Made by a program: the position numbers and the translations under genes. 64,000 bases of DNA from Norana najaformis. Its lineage: Eukaryota > Annelida > Clitellata > Crassiclitellata > Hormogastridae. Position 1 is the first letter of the stretch, and every line of letters starts with the position of its first letter. The notes below the pieces were generated by a model. That model searched no databases. It saw nothing but the letters and a program-made list of their open reading frames with translations, and was not told the DNA's origin. Shown here piece after piece: positions 12,390 to 24,073 of the stretch. The DNA lies in NCBI GenBank assembly GCA_964023275.1, contig OZ029913.1, positions 38,661,257-38,725,256 of the forward strand, written 5' to 3'.

Positions 12390-15300
12390 TTACCTGTGAA
12401 GATACACCTGGCAAAGAGAAGCGATCAGCAGAAAGACAACGCAACACTCGAATATCACAGTCATCGGAAAATTCTACAGCAAAGAAACATAATTTTTAGC
12501 AAATGCTGGTTTCCCAATTATCAATTAGATCTAAAATCTATATGACATGTATTATTTTTGTTTTTACCAAAAGTATCAATTCTGGATTTTCAAAAATTAA
12601 ACTAAAAACAAAGGAAACTGTCTGGAAAACCAAACCTTGTCCTCACAAGTGTCTGAGAAGTGTCCTCACAAGTGTCTGAGAAGGTCCCTTCAATGCAACA
12701 GCATTGCACTGCTGGACACAGATAAAAAGGCACCGGAAAAGGCAGCCTGCCTCGAAAGGTTCACCACCGATAATCAGTAGTTGGTGGCCCAGGTCCCAAA
12801 TAAAATCTGCCCAAAAGAATTGATCGGACACAGGGTTTCAGAAGCAACAGGCATGAAGACGTGGGTTGAGGGCAGCCAAGAGTATATGTACTTTGACTGC
12901 TTACGGATAGCAGCTTGCTCAGCAGCTGAATCTCGAAAGCTGCAGTGTACCGTATGTAGGATGCCGAGCATGTATGAACTACTTTGACATCCCATGCTAG
13001 ATATTTACCTGCAGCCCAAAGGACCATTGGAGCCCCATCCAGATGTTTTCCATCAGATCGTTATAGACCAACTGGCTCTTTTGAACTGGGTATATCAGCA
13101 TTTCGTTACAGCATGCCAGATATATTTTATTAGTATTTTTACTGTCATTATTTTGTTTAACTCAGAGGATCATATCCCAAAGATAAAAACACTATGTAAT
13201 TATGTCAAAGACATTAGGTATTGTTATATATTTATTTACTTTCTTTACCCAAGGTAGAAATGAAACCTCATGACCTAAAACTTCTCCATAGAATAAAAAA
13301 GTTGAAGGTATTATTTTCATTCAACAGTGTATGAATTACACATGGCTTATTTAGTTGTTGGTGGAAATACTTTTTTGTTTGGCACTGAAAATTTCCACAA
13401 TTTTTACATTACATCATTAAGGGCAACTCAACCGCAAGATCCTTTGAATATGGAATTGTGCTTCAAAGGACCATTGTCAATACAGGTGTGTGCAAAATTA
13501 CCTTACTTTAGCAAGTGTGTTGTTTAAGCTGAGAAGGAAATGCTCACTTGAGTAAGAATGACAACAACGATCAGATTTAATGGTACACGAAACAAGTTCA
13601 TGATTGTAGCTCGACCTAGAATCGAAAACAAATCCCAAGTTGAGGTTATTGTGCAAAGAATTGGGCTACTGTGATTTCTGAACCCCTACAAGTCCTCAAA
13701 CTTTACAGCTTCTTGTCAAAACTCTTTCATTGCATGCTCATCCAAAATTGGAAGCTTTATAAGGTGATTATAACAATGATTTGATATAATTAGGTATCAT
13801 AATGAGGTTGAGTTATAATACGGTTCTCAGTTTGGAATCCCACATCTCTGACCACCCGTACGTTACATTAGAATTAATGTCAGAATCGCATGCATTATAA
13901 AGAGTATCGGATTAGTAAACATAGCACCATCTTGAAATATTTTCTAATTAAGAAGAATGAAATTTATTTTTAAAAATCTAGAACCAACTCGTTTCTGGAA
14001 TGTATTTTCCTCGCATTGTCCCAAGCGATGGCCAAAAAATCCCAACACAAACTTCAAACAGCAGAAAACTCAGCAAGACAATGATCTGGCTCTGTGAGTA
14101 AAACAAAAAACAGTCTTCACAAGAAAGAAAGAATATCTTTATAATATAATTAATAAATAGTTTATAGTAATAATAATTACAATATTGTGATATTTAAATA
14201 TTTCATAAGAATATCCATACATAGTTCAGTGGTTAGTTTATGATCTTCACAATGACTCACCTGAGGATACAAAATTGGCAGTAGAAGAGCAAAGGATGAG
14301 ACCAGCAACACAGGCCTTAAAGAGTAATCAGAACATCATTCACTGTTTCATTTCATAAGTATTTATTTTATTTATTTATTTCTCATCTTTACACAATGAC
14401 AGAACATCAAATGTTGGCACTAAGCAATTGCGCATTAAGGCCTTGGTCCAGGTCTCTATACAGTAACTGTCTCAGGGAAGGAGGTTTGAACCTTCACACT
14501 CCACGTTACGACTCAACTGGTTATCATGTCAACGTACTGCAGTAGCTGTTACCTCAAACATCAGCAACACTCTCAGAAAAGGCAAAGCAAGGTTCCCTTA
14601 ACCATTAACATACTTGTAGTAGAGTAAAACTGTTGCCGGTCATCAAAACTGAATTTCATATTGGTCACTGGGTGTCTTATTAGCCTACAAGCAGGATGGA
14701 CATCTTGTCACTTCTGGATTCCATCCAGTTTGTTAAATCTTGTTCAAGACTTTGTTAAATCTTGAGCAAAACTGCCAACCTTTGACATCCTGACTGTAAA
14801 ACAAAACTGTCATCCTCTGACACCTTGTATTTAAAATCTTGATTGGAACTGTCACTCTTTGACAACTTGACCCTAAAATCTTTATCAACACTGTTACCCT
14901 ATGACATCTTGTCTCTAAAAATCTTGATTTAAACTCTCACTTTTGACATCCTTTACAGGTTAAATGTCAAACTAAACTGTCACATACTGAAATGCATTGG
15001 TGAGCAATAAAATTTGAGTTTCAGTTAACAGAAATATAAAAAAAATAATTTTAATAATTTTGAAAAGTAAATGCACCGCATGAATGATTCCACAGCGATA
15101 GTCCGAGAAAAAAGTTTGAACAAGGACGAACCGATCATTATCGCAACCTACAATACACAACAATCAAACCTTTCTGAATGTTCTGTTCTTAATGACATTT
15201 AACATCATTGAGACTAGCACAGCAAGCTCCTCTGATTAGTTCTTCTAGAAGAGGTGCTATACAAATTCCTGATTACAGCTACAATTTTAAATAAATGAAA

Positions 15301-18300
15301 GGTTATGGTGGGGTATGTATGATGGAAACTGTTGTAACTGTCGAGATTGTTGAATGTGATTATTCAATAAAATTATTACTTACTTACTTACTGAAACATA
15401 CTGTTGACAATCTTTTGAAGTCTCGCTCAATCAGGCTTTGAACTGTCCAACTTTCCCAATTTGTAGCATAGCGTTAATGAGAAAAGACACATGCTCTTTG
15501 ATTTTCTCAAATATAATTGAATTAACAAACAATTCAATGATAACAGTACTTAAAACGTCAATGATTACAACTGCTAAATGCATGAATCTTTCAGCGACAT
15601 TTGCACCTCAAATTATCAACTGAACATCTGACAGACCACTGCTACAAAAATCTTCTTTGCTCGCTCTCTACAATGCATTGGCAACTGCATTTTATAGGTT
15701 TTTTCCTAAGCCAGTAGACCAGTTCAGACTGGTTCAGACCATTCCCTGACTCACAGCACCATAACCACATCGTTTCCTGCATCAACACCCATGTGACAAA
15801 TTGCATGTTTGATAAATGTTGGGGAAAATTCCAGCCCACCAGCCAATCACAAACAAGTCAACAACCCTATGACTCATCAGCATGACATCACAAGAGTTTC
15901 AAATACAAATGCATGCTTAAAACATGCTGCATCATTATTGGCAAAATCATGCTCACATATACTAAAGACTGATATACCCACAATGTCTTTAAGTCGTTTA
16001 TGATACATGATAAACTGGTATTACCAGAAGATATTGATGAAACACACCATGAATGAGGCAGAGATATTACCATAAGTTACCAGTATGTGTGACAGAAACA
16101 TACCAAAGATTCATACATATACCCGAAATATATTTAAGTCTTTACAAGCAACTAAAAAGAAATGATGCCAATTTATATATCATAAAAAACGAGCTACCTC
16201 TAGGGTGCTTTACCATGGTATAAGTTCACAGTATCTATGAAACATACCATGAACGAGGCAAAGATGTAACCATGAGGTATAGATCCTCTGTGATCCTCAT
16301 CTGTGCTGGACCCAGTTGAATCTGAGGTGCCTGGCGTTCCATCGGGTAAAGGCAGTTCCTTTTCTGTGGCCATCAATGCAGGTGTCCATTCGAGCACAAA
16401 GGTATACATGGAGCCTTCAAAGAGCGTCTGAATCAGGCCAAGACAAAGGATTCGGTGATCTGTAACAATTGATCCATAATACACAACAACAGTTACTAAT
16501 CTAATTCAATCAGGCCAAAATAAAGGATTCAATGACCCAGAAACAATCAATCCCCAAAACACAACACCAGCCACTAATCTCATCTAATTTAATTAAAAAC
16601 AATAACTGTAACAATAAACAAAACAGCAACTGAATGTCAGTGGTAAACGCAACTGAATCAAATTTTAAGACCAACTGGTCCATTCAAAGCGGAAACAAGT
16701 CATCCCAAGATATTTCCAGAAAATCACATTCAACAGCCAATCCATTCAAAAGTGGAAACAAGTCATCTCAAGGTTTTCCTCAGAAAATCATATCCCATTT
16801 TAGCAAACGTTATTGGTTATTAAATAAAACACCACAATCTTTTTTCCTCATTATAATACAAACTCTTTATAACATCGACTTTATATGGCTCCCAAAATTA
16901 GCATTATAAGGAGGTTCCAGAGCAACTAAGAAAAATGCTTCTTCTTACCAGTTTTGATGGTAGCGATGGCAGTTTTGAAGTTCTGAAGAGGCTTGGCCAA
17001 CTGGTCGCCATAGTTCTCACCCCAAGTGCACAGAATAAGAAACGAAAGAACTGACAACAAGATTATGGCCATGTCAAAAGGAGCCCTAGAAAACAACCAA
17101 ATGTTTGTGTCTGGACATATGTATAGCACACTAGAAAAATTTCTCAGTGTTTTTTTCTATTTAAACAGCACTAGTACCTAATAAGGCATCAATTCATTGT
17201 GATTAATCACTTGTGCAAGAAGGATTTGCTAAAGTGACTGTTTAACATAGCAAGGACTTGACTGAGAACACATACCACAGCTTACGAATTTGTGCACAGA
17301 ATGTTAGCTGCAAAATTTTTGTTGCAGGTTCATTTGGCTACAGAGCTTTTGTGAGATGCCTAAGAGTGCTACATCAAATATCACAATACATACGTATATA
17401 CACATTTTGTGCACACCACCCCTTGGAAGCTCCTCAATTTAAATAGGTCTCATTAAATATGTAAACTGTAACTGCAACACACAAGTTTTAAGCCTCCAGA
17501 AACTCCTCGGATGCATGAGCTCAAGGTTGAAGGATCAGCCGAAGCACAAACACAATCACAGCAATCCAATGACAGTACATCTTTTTCTAATGTACATTAC
17601 ATTTTGAAACAGCAAATATTTTGTTTTAAAGCCAACTAGTTTTCTAACTTACACGTAACCAAATTGGTCGGCAGTCACCTGGGCCATGACACCAGAGATG
17701 ACGGCGACAACCGAGTTACCGAGGACGGCATGTGAGAATATTGATGTCAGAAGGCTGCTGTCAAAACCTTGCTACAACACCAGAAAAGCTCTCTAAGGAA
17801 ACTATTAAAAATTCGATTAAATTTCATTTTAAAAACAGAAATGCAACACCATTCAAGACTCAGATTGTGATGCTCACATAATATTCAAAACTCACATCCT
17901 GATACTCAAAGATCATTTAAAACTCACCTTTTGATACCCACAGTCTATCCAAGACTCACCCTCCTTTGATACTCACAGGCCATTAAAGACTCATCTTGTT
18001 AGCCTGCAGACTATTCACCTTTTGATATTTGCACATCATACAACACAAGACTCACCTTGTGATACTAGCAGACCAGCCAAGCCTTCCCAACAGATGTCTG
18101 CAGACCATGTAAGACTCACCTTATGATACTCGCAGACCATCCAAGACTCGAACGCACTGCACAGCAGTGAGGTCGAAATTCCGCTCAACAGACGTCCAAC
18201 TAACAGAATGTTGAAGTTATTAAAGTGCTAGGAACACAACAACATAAAAAAACTGTTCAAAATTTTAGCCACTATGGTCAACCATAACATCTGTGTAATT

Positions 18301-21254
18301 AATTACCTTATTATAACAATCACTATGTTCAGCAGCCTGTGAGGTTCTGATAGTCCTGTGCTCCTGCATACCATACTTTCTTGTACACTAGACCTTCTGG
18401 AACAATCTTTCATTCAAACTTCTAACTCAACCACCACAAACAGTTCATGAAACATTCTTAGCTTATCCTATATCACACCTTTATATGACTTCGATAGGCT
18501 TGTCAGCGGGCACCCAGTGGCCTAGATATCTGCCTGAAGGGTGACAACCAGGCGTAAATGCAATACCCAATACCAAACCATTTCTAAACGTTAGCTGTTG
18601 TTGCTTCCACCCATACAGCAGCTGAAATCACCAAAGACTCACCAGTACTTGGCTAGGCTAGATGCATCAGCAGGAGGCTGGATGATCCAACTACCATAAT
18701 TTATCTTAATTAGTTATGCTAGTGAAAGTATGTCTGATCCCTATGTCATATATGGTGTATTTGCAGCTACGTCATATATGGCGTATTTGCAGCTATGGTA
18801 AGTTCATCAGCCTGAACAGCCCAGCCTGATGCAAGACATCAAGCCCGCTGTAACAAGCCACCATATCATGTGTTCAGGAAGCTTCGTACGGTTGATTCAG
18901 TTTTTACTCCAATGATGACCATTACTCAAAACTATCAAATAATTTACCTGAAACATGCTATTTCAATTAAATTAAAGTCATAAATTATAAACTAACCTTA
19001 CTTTGCTCACTTTTTAAATTGTGACATTATACATAATATCTTTCTCTACATAGCATCTTTGCTTACTTTGAGTGGGAATATTACAATGTAAGTACGATGA
19101 TACTTTCAAGTAAACAACAAGACATAACACAAGAAGTGTTGCAAATCTTTAATTTAGAAAGCGCAACATTTTAATTTCAGCCGAATTACCGCTCAGAAAT
19201 GTATCTAAGACTATAAGATTGTATTGCCTTGGCTACCAAATATATTTATTAACGTTTCCACCTGAAAGACACAAGTCGTGGGTGCAACAACAAATTGTTT
19301 ATCCAATAACATAGTGACGGGTAGTCAGCTGAGAAAGGACTCAAGCACCGGGGCTGTATTTTACTCAATTTTGACACCTCTGTTTTATAGCCAAGTTTCC
19401 GCACATCTGATAGATTCTTTAAAATGCACTACATAAATGTTCAGATACCTACATACTTACATATATAACAAAACCTTGTTGTAATGTGGTATTTAATAAG
19501 GTAGCTAAAAGATCAGAAAATATATTTTGTAGTACATCAACAAGGTAGATAATATCAGACAAATACCTTTGTGGCACATGACATTCCATACAGAAGTGCA
19601 AAGAGAAGGCAATTCTTTCTTCGACCGCTAAAGACAAAGATAAGCAATACATTTTATTAATTAAAATATAACAATAAAACACATAATACTGTTAACAATA
19701 ATTAACTTTAATTGCTTTGCAGGAATAAATTCTGCTGGAAACAACTTCTAACACAAATACTGAAACTGTCTAAATATTAAAATGATTTACTGAACTTTTC
19801 CCACAAACTACACAACTCTAAATGGTGCATATATAGTCCAAAAACGTCTCTAACACCTACAGAGCAATCAGTAAGCCTTATACGAGAGCGTGAAGTAAGG
19901 TTCCATATAATGAACAAAACCTTGCAACTAATTCAACTTATTAAAATCCTCCTGAACTCACACAAAAGATCTTTAACACCAAATCAAAACCGATACCAAT
20001 ACACAACCTTCCTAAAAGAGGCTCAAACCCTTACATTGTATTACAAGGCATGTGCTCAACTAATCTGCCACTATATCAGATGCTAAAGTTCCCATGTTCC
20101 ATAGTGGAACATAGAGCATACAGGATGCACTCATTTCCTGCTTTTAGATCCTAAAACTGGCAATAGATGGCTTCCAAGTAGACAAAGAACCAGTGCATTG
20201 CAACACTTACTGTTCGCTTTTGAACTTACACTGATACCAGACTCTACTGCTTGGTGACAGAGACAAAAAACTTGTCCAGGGCCATTACATGAAGTCCATT
20301 CAGCGAGGTCAAACTCAATTGTTGGATTACAGACCAAGTAAGCTACCAAACAGATAACTAAGCCACACTTTCAATCACTGCACTTAGCGAGTAATGACTT
20401 ACTATTTGTCAGCTACTGAACCGACGACTGTGCCAAATATCATGCTCGAAGCATATCCCGCAACAAAAAGCACTTCAATTTCATGTGTTGACAGTCCATA
20501 GGCATCGTACAAAGCATATATGTAAGGTCCCTGCATCCAGTCACTCCCTGTAACAATCACAAGGCAAACAGATTGATATCTCATTATCTGATTGGAGAAT
20601 TTCGGTGGGCCTGTCTTCGGGCGTGGAATGGTGCGCTGCTAGTAAGATCGTTATGCCAAAAACACTTTACTCCACTGCACCCTGCATACCAGTATCAAGT
20701 CCCAGACCATCTAAAGGCAGTGTGTCAATTGTGTGTCTGTAAATTTATACAGCGCCTTTCAAGCCCATCGAAAGGGGTTACAGTCCTCTGTCCACAAGCT
20801 ACAGTGCTCCCTCTTTGGACTGACTGTTTTTGAGATCTTCATTTGGTGTAGTTTTAATCAAAGGTACAGCAGTTACTAGGCATGGAAGATTCTGGTGTGC
20901 GTCGCAATGGTTCTCTCGTCATTACACCTTACTGTTCCACCGTCTATTCGCCCCCACTAACTTCGAATACTGAGTTCGTCCACACTAGATAAACTTGGCG
21001 TTCTTGGCGACATTTACATCACATCTCCAAGACCAATCAAGCCAGGACAAGGACTGTGTTACAGACTGGGATAGTGATAAGGCCAGCTGACCTGTTGCGA
21101 GAAGATAAACGCACAAGTATGTCCTTTGAAATTTATAAAAAGCGTCATCTGTAGTCGACGGCAAAACATTTCTCGTGTATAGAAACAAAACTGCACAAAC
21201 GACGCCCAAGGCCCATAACACGACGACAAATAGGGTCATTTTCCCGGGTCCCAA
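12390..21254 (-). CDS. MFSD5: MFSD5, major facilitator transporter (molybdate-anion transporter)
   Basis: Twelve coding exons on the - strand: 21254-21092, 20547-20403, 19627-19567, 18227-18120, 17771-17653, 17085-16949, 16459-16248, 15147-15077, 14315-14261, 14091-13989, 13615-13548, 12473-12390 (stop TAA). Every splice is GT-AG with agreeing phase, and the total is 441 residues (human about 450). Landmarks are SDWMQGPYIYALYD, the MFS loop signature DKYGRRKNCLLFALLYG, LLVGRLLSGISTSLL, SAFESW, APFDM, WGENYGDQ, LGLIQTLFEGSMY, IMIGSSLFK, GIFWPSLGTMRGKYIPE, RATIMNLFRVPLN and a last helix before VYLHR. Family knowledge: a membrane transporter mediating molybdate uptake. The loop encoded in exon 7 (MATEKELPLPDG through SIPHG) is longer than in human. 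Donors GTGCAT (exon 8) and GTTGGT (exon 10) are weak. Several introns carry tandem copies of exon edges. An alternative start is Met6 (21239). Confidence 0.93.
12625..13110 (-). pseudogene. Relic of a non-LTR polyprotein C-terminus (family R), in MFSD5 intron 11
   Basis: On the - strand the pieces read in order ADIPSSKEPVGL, RSDGKHLDG, YLAWDVKVVHT, SAAEQAAIRKQSKY, HVFMPVASETLCPINSFGQ, DFIWDLGHQLL, and CNAVALKGPSQT, separated by stops and frameshifts. This is the C-terminal module of a family of non-LTR elements; RSDGK...DG followed by WDV looks like a PD-(D/E)XK restriction-like endonuclease core (inference). It lies in the sense orientation of MFSD5, within the intron between exons 11 and 12. 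Confidence 0.75.
12640..12683. repeat. 22-bp tandem duplication
   Basis: GTCCTCACAAGTGTCTGAGA followed by AG occurs twice in a row within relic R at its 3' side. Confidence 0.8.
14405..14545 (-). mobile_element. tRNA-headed SINE, family B, copy 1
   Basis: The - strand reads a tRNA-like head (GGTTCAAACCTCC), then CAGTTACTGTATAGAGACCT and GCGCAATTGCTTAGTG. The central part matches copy 2 at 28422-28621 (CGTAGCGACCTTGGACAAG, CGCAATTGTCT) and recalls the MIR/L2 core 'ctgggcaagtcactt'. It lies in MFSD5 intron 8. Confidence 0.55.
14700..14990. repeat. Diverged tandem repeat in MFSD5 intron 8
   Basis: About five imperfect units of roughly 55-60 bp share AACTGTCA, then CTTTGACATCTTG, then TAAAATCTTG. 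Confidence 0.7.
15498..15705 (+). repeat. Dispersed repeat, copy 1 (partner at 57539-57745)
   Basis: Shares TTTGATTTTCT, ATATAATT, GCGACATTTG, CATCTGACAGACCACTG, ATCTTCTTTGCTC and CAATGCATT in the same order and spacing with 57539-57745. The type is unknown; no coding capacity was seen. Confidence 0.65.
16021..16075 (-). repeat. Partial copy of the 3' edge of MFSD5 exon 7
   Basis: On the - strand GGTAATATCTCTGCCTCATT then CATGGTGTGTTTCATCAAT mirrors the true exon end at 16275-16237 (GGTTACATCTTTGCCTCGTT then CATGGTATGTTTCATAGAT), including a GT at the splice position. It lies about 200 bp downstream in the next intron. Confidence 0.75.
16430..16600 (-). repeat. Tandem duplication across the 5' edge of MFSD5 exon 7
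   Basis: AATCAGGCCAAGACAAAGGA through CTAATCTAATT is repeated directly as AATCAGGCCAAAATAAAGGA through CTAATCTCATCT. The unit is about 70-75 bp and holds the first exon bases and the acceptor region. In the outer copy the acceptor is altered. Confidence 0.8.
17855..18155 (-). repeat. Array of degenerate copies of the MFSD5 exon 4 donor region
   Basis: About seven to nine degenerate 30-45-bp units read (on +) GACTCACCTTGTGATACT, then CAGACCATCCAA. The last unit is the real 3' end of exon 4 with its donor (AAG|GTGAGTC on -, 18120). Several intronic units keep the donor-like AAGGTGAGT. Confidence 0.8.
18500..18590 (+). repeat. Dispersed repeat shared with 1330-1415
   Basis: GCGGGCACCCAGTGGCCTAG, then CTGCCTGAAGGGTGACAAC and AATGCAATACCCA align with GTGGGTGCCCGGAGGCCTGG, CCTGCGAAGGGTGGCACC and AATGCATGTACCCA in TMEM98 intron 2. 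The family is unknown. Confidence 0.55.
18738..18796. repeat. 27-bp tandem duplication
   Basis: GTCATATATGGTGTATTTGC followed by AGCTAC is repeated as GTCATATATGGCGTATTTGC followed by AGCTAT, in MFSD5 intron 3. Confidence 0.85.
19380..19465 (+). mobile_element. L2-type retroposon tail in MFSD5 intron 3
   Basis: AAAATGCACTACATAAATGT then TCAGATACCTACATACTTAC, the same ending as at 9712. Confidence 0.5.
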
Positions 21255-21410
21255 AATATCGTTTCCCTACGGAAATTCGCAAAAATTCGGATCATCTGGG
21301 TGGATCATATACATGTTATTGACCCCCGACAAACCCGAATCTCACACCCATTGCACGCTCAACAAAACGTTCAAACACAGACGACATATTCTTTGCACAT
21401 TCACCGCAGT

Positions 21411-21450
21411 TGACGTATGATGTTGACGTATATGACGTATTTTAGCGTCA
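21411..21450. promoter_or_regulatory. Cluster of CRE-like sites upstream of MFSD5
   Basis: TGACGTA occurs at 21411, 21424 and 21433, with GCGTCA at 21445, about 160-195 bp before the MFSD5 start codon. TGACGT is the ATF/CREB-type bZIP half-site. The position fits a proximal promoter; the transcription start is unknown. Confidence 0.4.
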
Positions 21451-21689
21451 TCTAACAGTAGACTGAAAACTATTTGAGCTAAACTTTTACAAAGCAAAGA
21501 AAGATTTGGCTTGCTTCACAGAAATTGTCAATCAAGCCTACTTACTTTTAACTGGATTTGATGGTGAACCAATGTACAAGTTGATCCTTATATTTGCAAT
21601 TCTTGTTGCGGTTATAGAGTAAGTCCAAAGCCTAAAAATGCTGAACTAGACTGCTGCAATTAACTTTTCCTGAATTTAGACACCACCCA

Positions 21690-22345
21690 AATAAATTGCT
21701 TTCAAGATAGGCTATTCAAAATGCTCTCTCTCGTGCTGTCACCAAAACCCCCAAACACCATAACATCACTCCTGTTCTCAAATCACTTCACTGGCTTAAA
21801 TTAAAATACCTGAGCGAATAGAGTACAGAACAAAGTCCTATCGCTTACCTACAAACACACTTCCATCCTCCAAACACTTCTACCTTCGTCAGTTCTTTAC
21901 AATCCAACCAATTCTATATTCGCCATTTACTTACAGTCCAACCATTCTGTTAAACTCGCTCCTCTTCCGCCCTAACACTTCTCCGCCCTTCTGTCACCTT
22001 GAAATTTGGAAATCGCTCCAGAGCCTTAGCTGGTCCACGGTCCACCTATCCTCTCTGAATTGAACTCCCGCCAGAATTACGACAATAATTCAACCCCTTG
22101 CAATTTCTGCGCAAGTCTTTTAATCAAAACTGAAAATGGTCCTCTTCCACAAATCTTACCTCGATTCTTCCTCTTCCCCTGCTCTCTTTCCGCTCTAATT
22201 ATAAACACCGTACACCGTAGCGGTCTGACTGTTTATTTCATTCATATTCGTGACCTTCGCCATATTCGTTCGATGCTCGATTTAAAACTGCCTTTACCAT
22301 CGTTACTCCCTTGTTTATCCGAAGCTTGTCTGCTGCAATAGTCTA
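21690..22345 (+). mobile_element. Degraded LINE 3' part, copy 1
   Basis: + strand frames read AIQNALSRAVTKTPKHH, ITPVLKSLHWL, then FGNRSRALAGPRSTYPL and PCNFCASLLI, the usual end of LINE reverse-transcriptase ORFs. 22060-22190 aligns with 29240-29370 (CTTGCAATTTCT, AAACTGAAAA, CTTCCACAAATCTTACC, GATTCTTCCTCT). Many frameshifts and stops. Confidence 0.65.
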
Positions 22346-22384
22346 TACCTTAAGATCTAATCCACTCAAATTAAGCATCTTCAA

Positions 22385-23040
22385 GTCATCCATAATTCGC
22401 ATGCCCGAGATGTCGCCAAGACACCTAAGCATCACCAAATGACTATATCACTCCTATCCTGAAATCACTCCACTGGCTGAACGTCCCTGAATGCATTCAT
22501 TTCGAAGTTCTCTCCCTAATCTCTAACTTTCTCCAATCTTCTCAAACTACTTATCTTCGCAATCTCTTTACCATCCAAGCTTTACCTGTTCATCCTCATA
22601 CCTCACTCTTGCCCGTCCTACTGTAACTAGCCTACTCATCTTAAGTTCCATATACCTCAATTATGGAAAGATCTCCCTTCTGAATTTCGCAAATTCTCTG
22701 TTCCTCTATCCCTTCCGTAGTTCACCCACCATCATCTGTTTCAAGCCCATCTATCGATTATTCAGATATTCCATTCAAAACTGGTCTCACCTTTTCAAGA
22801 TATCCTACACTGATTCATGGAATCCGCCGCCTTGCTATTTCTTTCAGGTTAAACACAACCCAACCTAACAGCTCCTCTGCCCCTCTCTCTGGTTTACTGA
22901 CACAGACTTGGTTCTTCACATGACATCTTTGGACAACCCATCTGACCTGACGCAGCGCTCGTGAATAAGCTGGTGCTCTGCGCTTAGCTTTAATATAGCC
23001 CTTTAGAAATGTTGAGTTTACGATTACGATTACGAAGCTT
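22385..23040 (+). mobile_element. Degraded LINE 3' part, copy 2
   Basis: The sequence restarts with the same motif set (AAGACACCTAAGCATCACCA, CTGAAATCACTCCACTGGCT) and ends with the family tail CCCTTTAGAAATGTTGAG then TTACGATTACGATTACGA at 23000-23036. Two head-to-tail pieces of one family. Confidence 0.6.
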
Positions 23041-24060
23041 TGTCTGTGATAGTGATGAACCTTCAAAGATTCATCAATAGCTTTCAATTGCCACCAATAG
23101 TCATTTCAAATAACTTCTATTAATTTTAAGCCTCAACACTATAAAAGATATGATTTTGGTATGTTTTTACTTTGAAATGTTTGAATAAGTTTGGGCTTGC
23201 TCATGCTGGTAACTCTATGCGAAGTGCATCATGAGCCGGGTACATTAGACCGGAAGTTGAGCTCCGACAGAGGATCCTTTCCAGAGAAACAGAAGTCTGT
23301 GCAAGAACGTTAGAGTTCAGATATTAATTTTAATATTAATAATTTCTTCGGAACTGTACATCTGTAAGTTAGTTTTTGTAACAAAAATGATTTATTTTAA
23401 TCGTTTTAATTGATGAAATTGTCTTGTCTTTGTAAAATTTCGTTTTTAGTGTCAGTAAAATAAATTTTAAACACGCCACGTGCTTGTCGGCCAGAAATTA
23501 TAAAAACCATATCTAATTTATTTTCACATTTCTCTTAAAAATTTTAAATTTTAAGTTCAAATTAGTAACGAATCTGGTATGGTAAATGGTTCGTAACAGT
23601 TTATCTGTTTAAAAACGTCATCCTTGTTATAAAATCGTTGCTTTATCCTGCGAAACTGATTGTGAAAATTTCGGTTCCAAATTATTGGTAATAGCAGAGG
23701 CCATTTCTCGGCCACTGCATAGGTAATAGAAGGCTGTATAGATGTATTGTGAACTTCTGTGTAAATTGACATCGGTTCTAAAACCAATTTTATGCTCCTA
23801 AGGTAAATGCATGCTGGTATTTGAAGTTTATTAAATCGTTAAATCGCATCATCAGTCCCAAATTAAATTGGTATCTTAGATACCAACTAGTTTAGTTTTA
23901 TTTGTATGAACCACGCCTTTGGTTTAATGTTGTACTAACTGATATATTAAAACAGTTGTCAAGGTGTTTAAATGCAGTTTCAACATTATCATATGCTAGC
24001 AGTGATGATTTCTTCTCTGAAGAATTATGTGGATAGTTTTTAGAGGCTGTTTCTGAGCTA
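23041..24060. other. Intergenic, nothing recognised
   Basis: AT-rich sequence between the LINE pieces and the foldback element. No conserved exon or repeat was recognised. Confidence 0.4.
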
Positions 24061-24073
24061 GCAGCATGTAAGA

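Noticed and set aside
12994-13257. Short + strand frames in MFSD5 intron 11
   Set aside because: They are antisense shadows of the retrotransposon relic and intron sequence.
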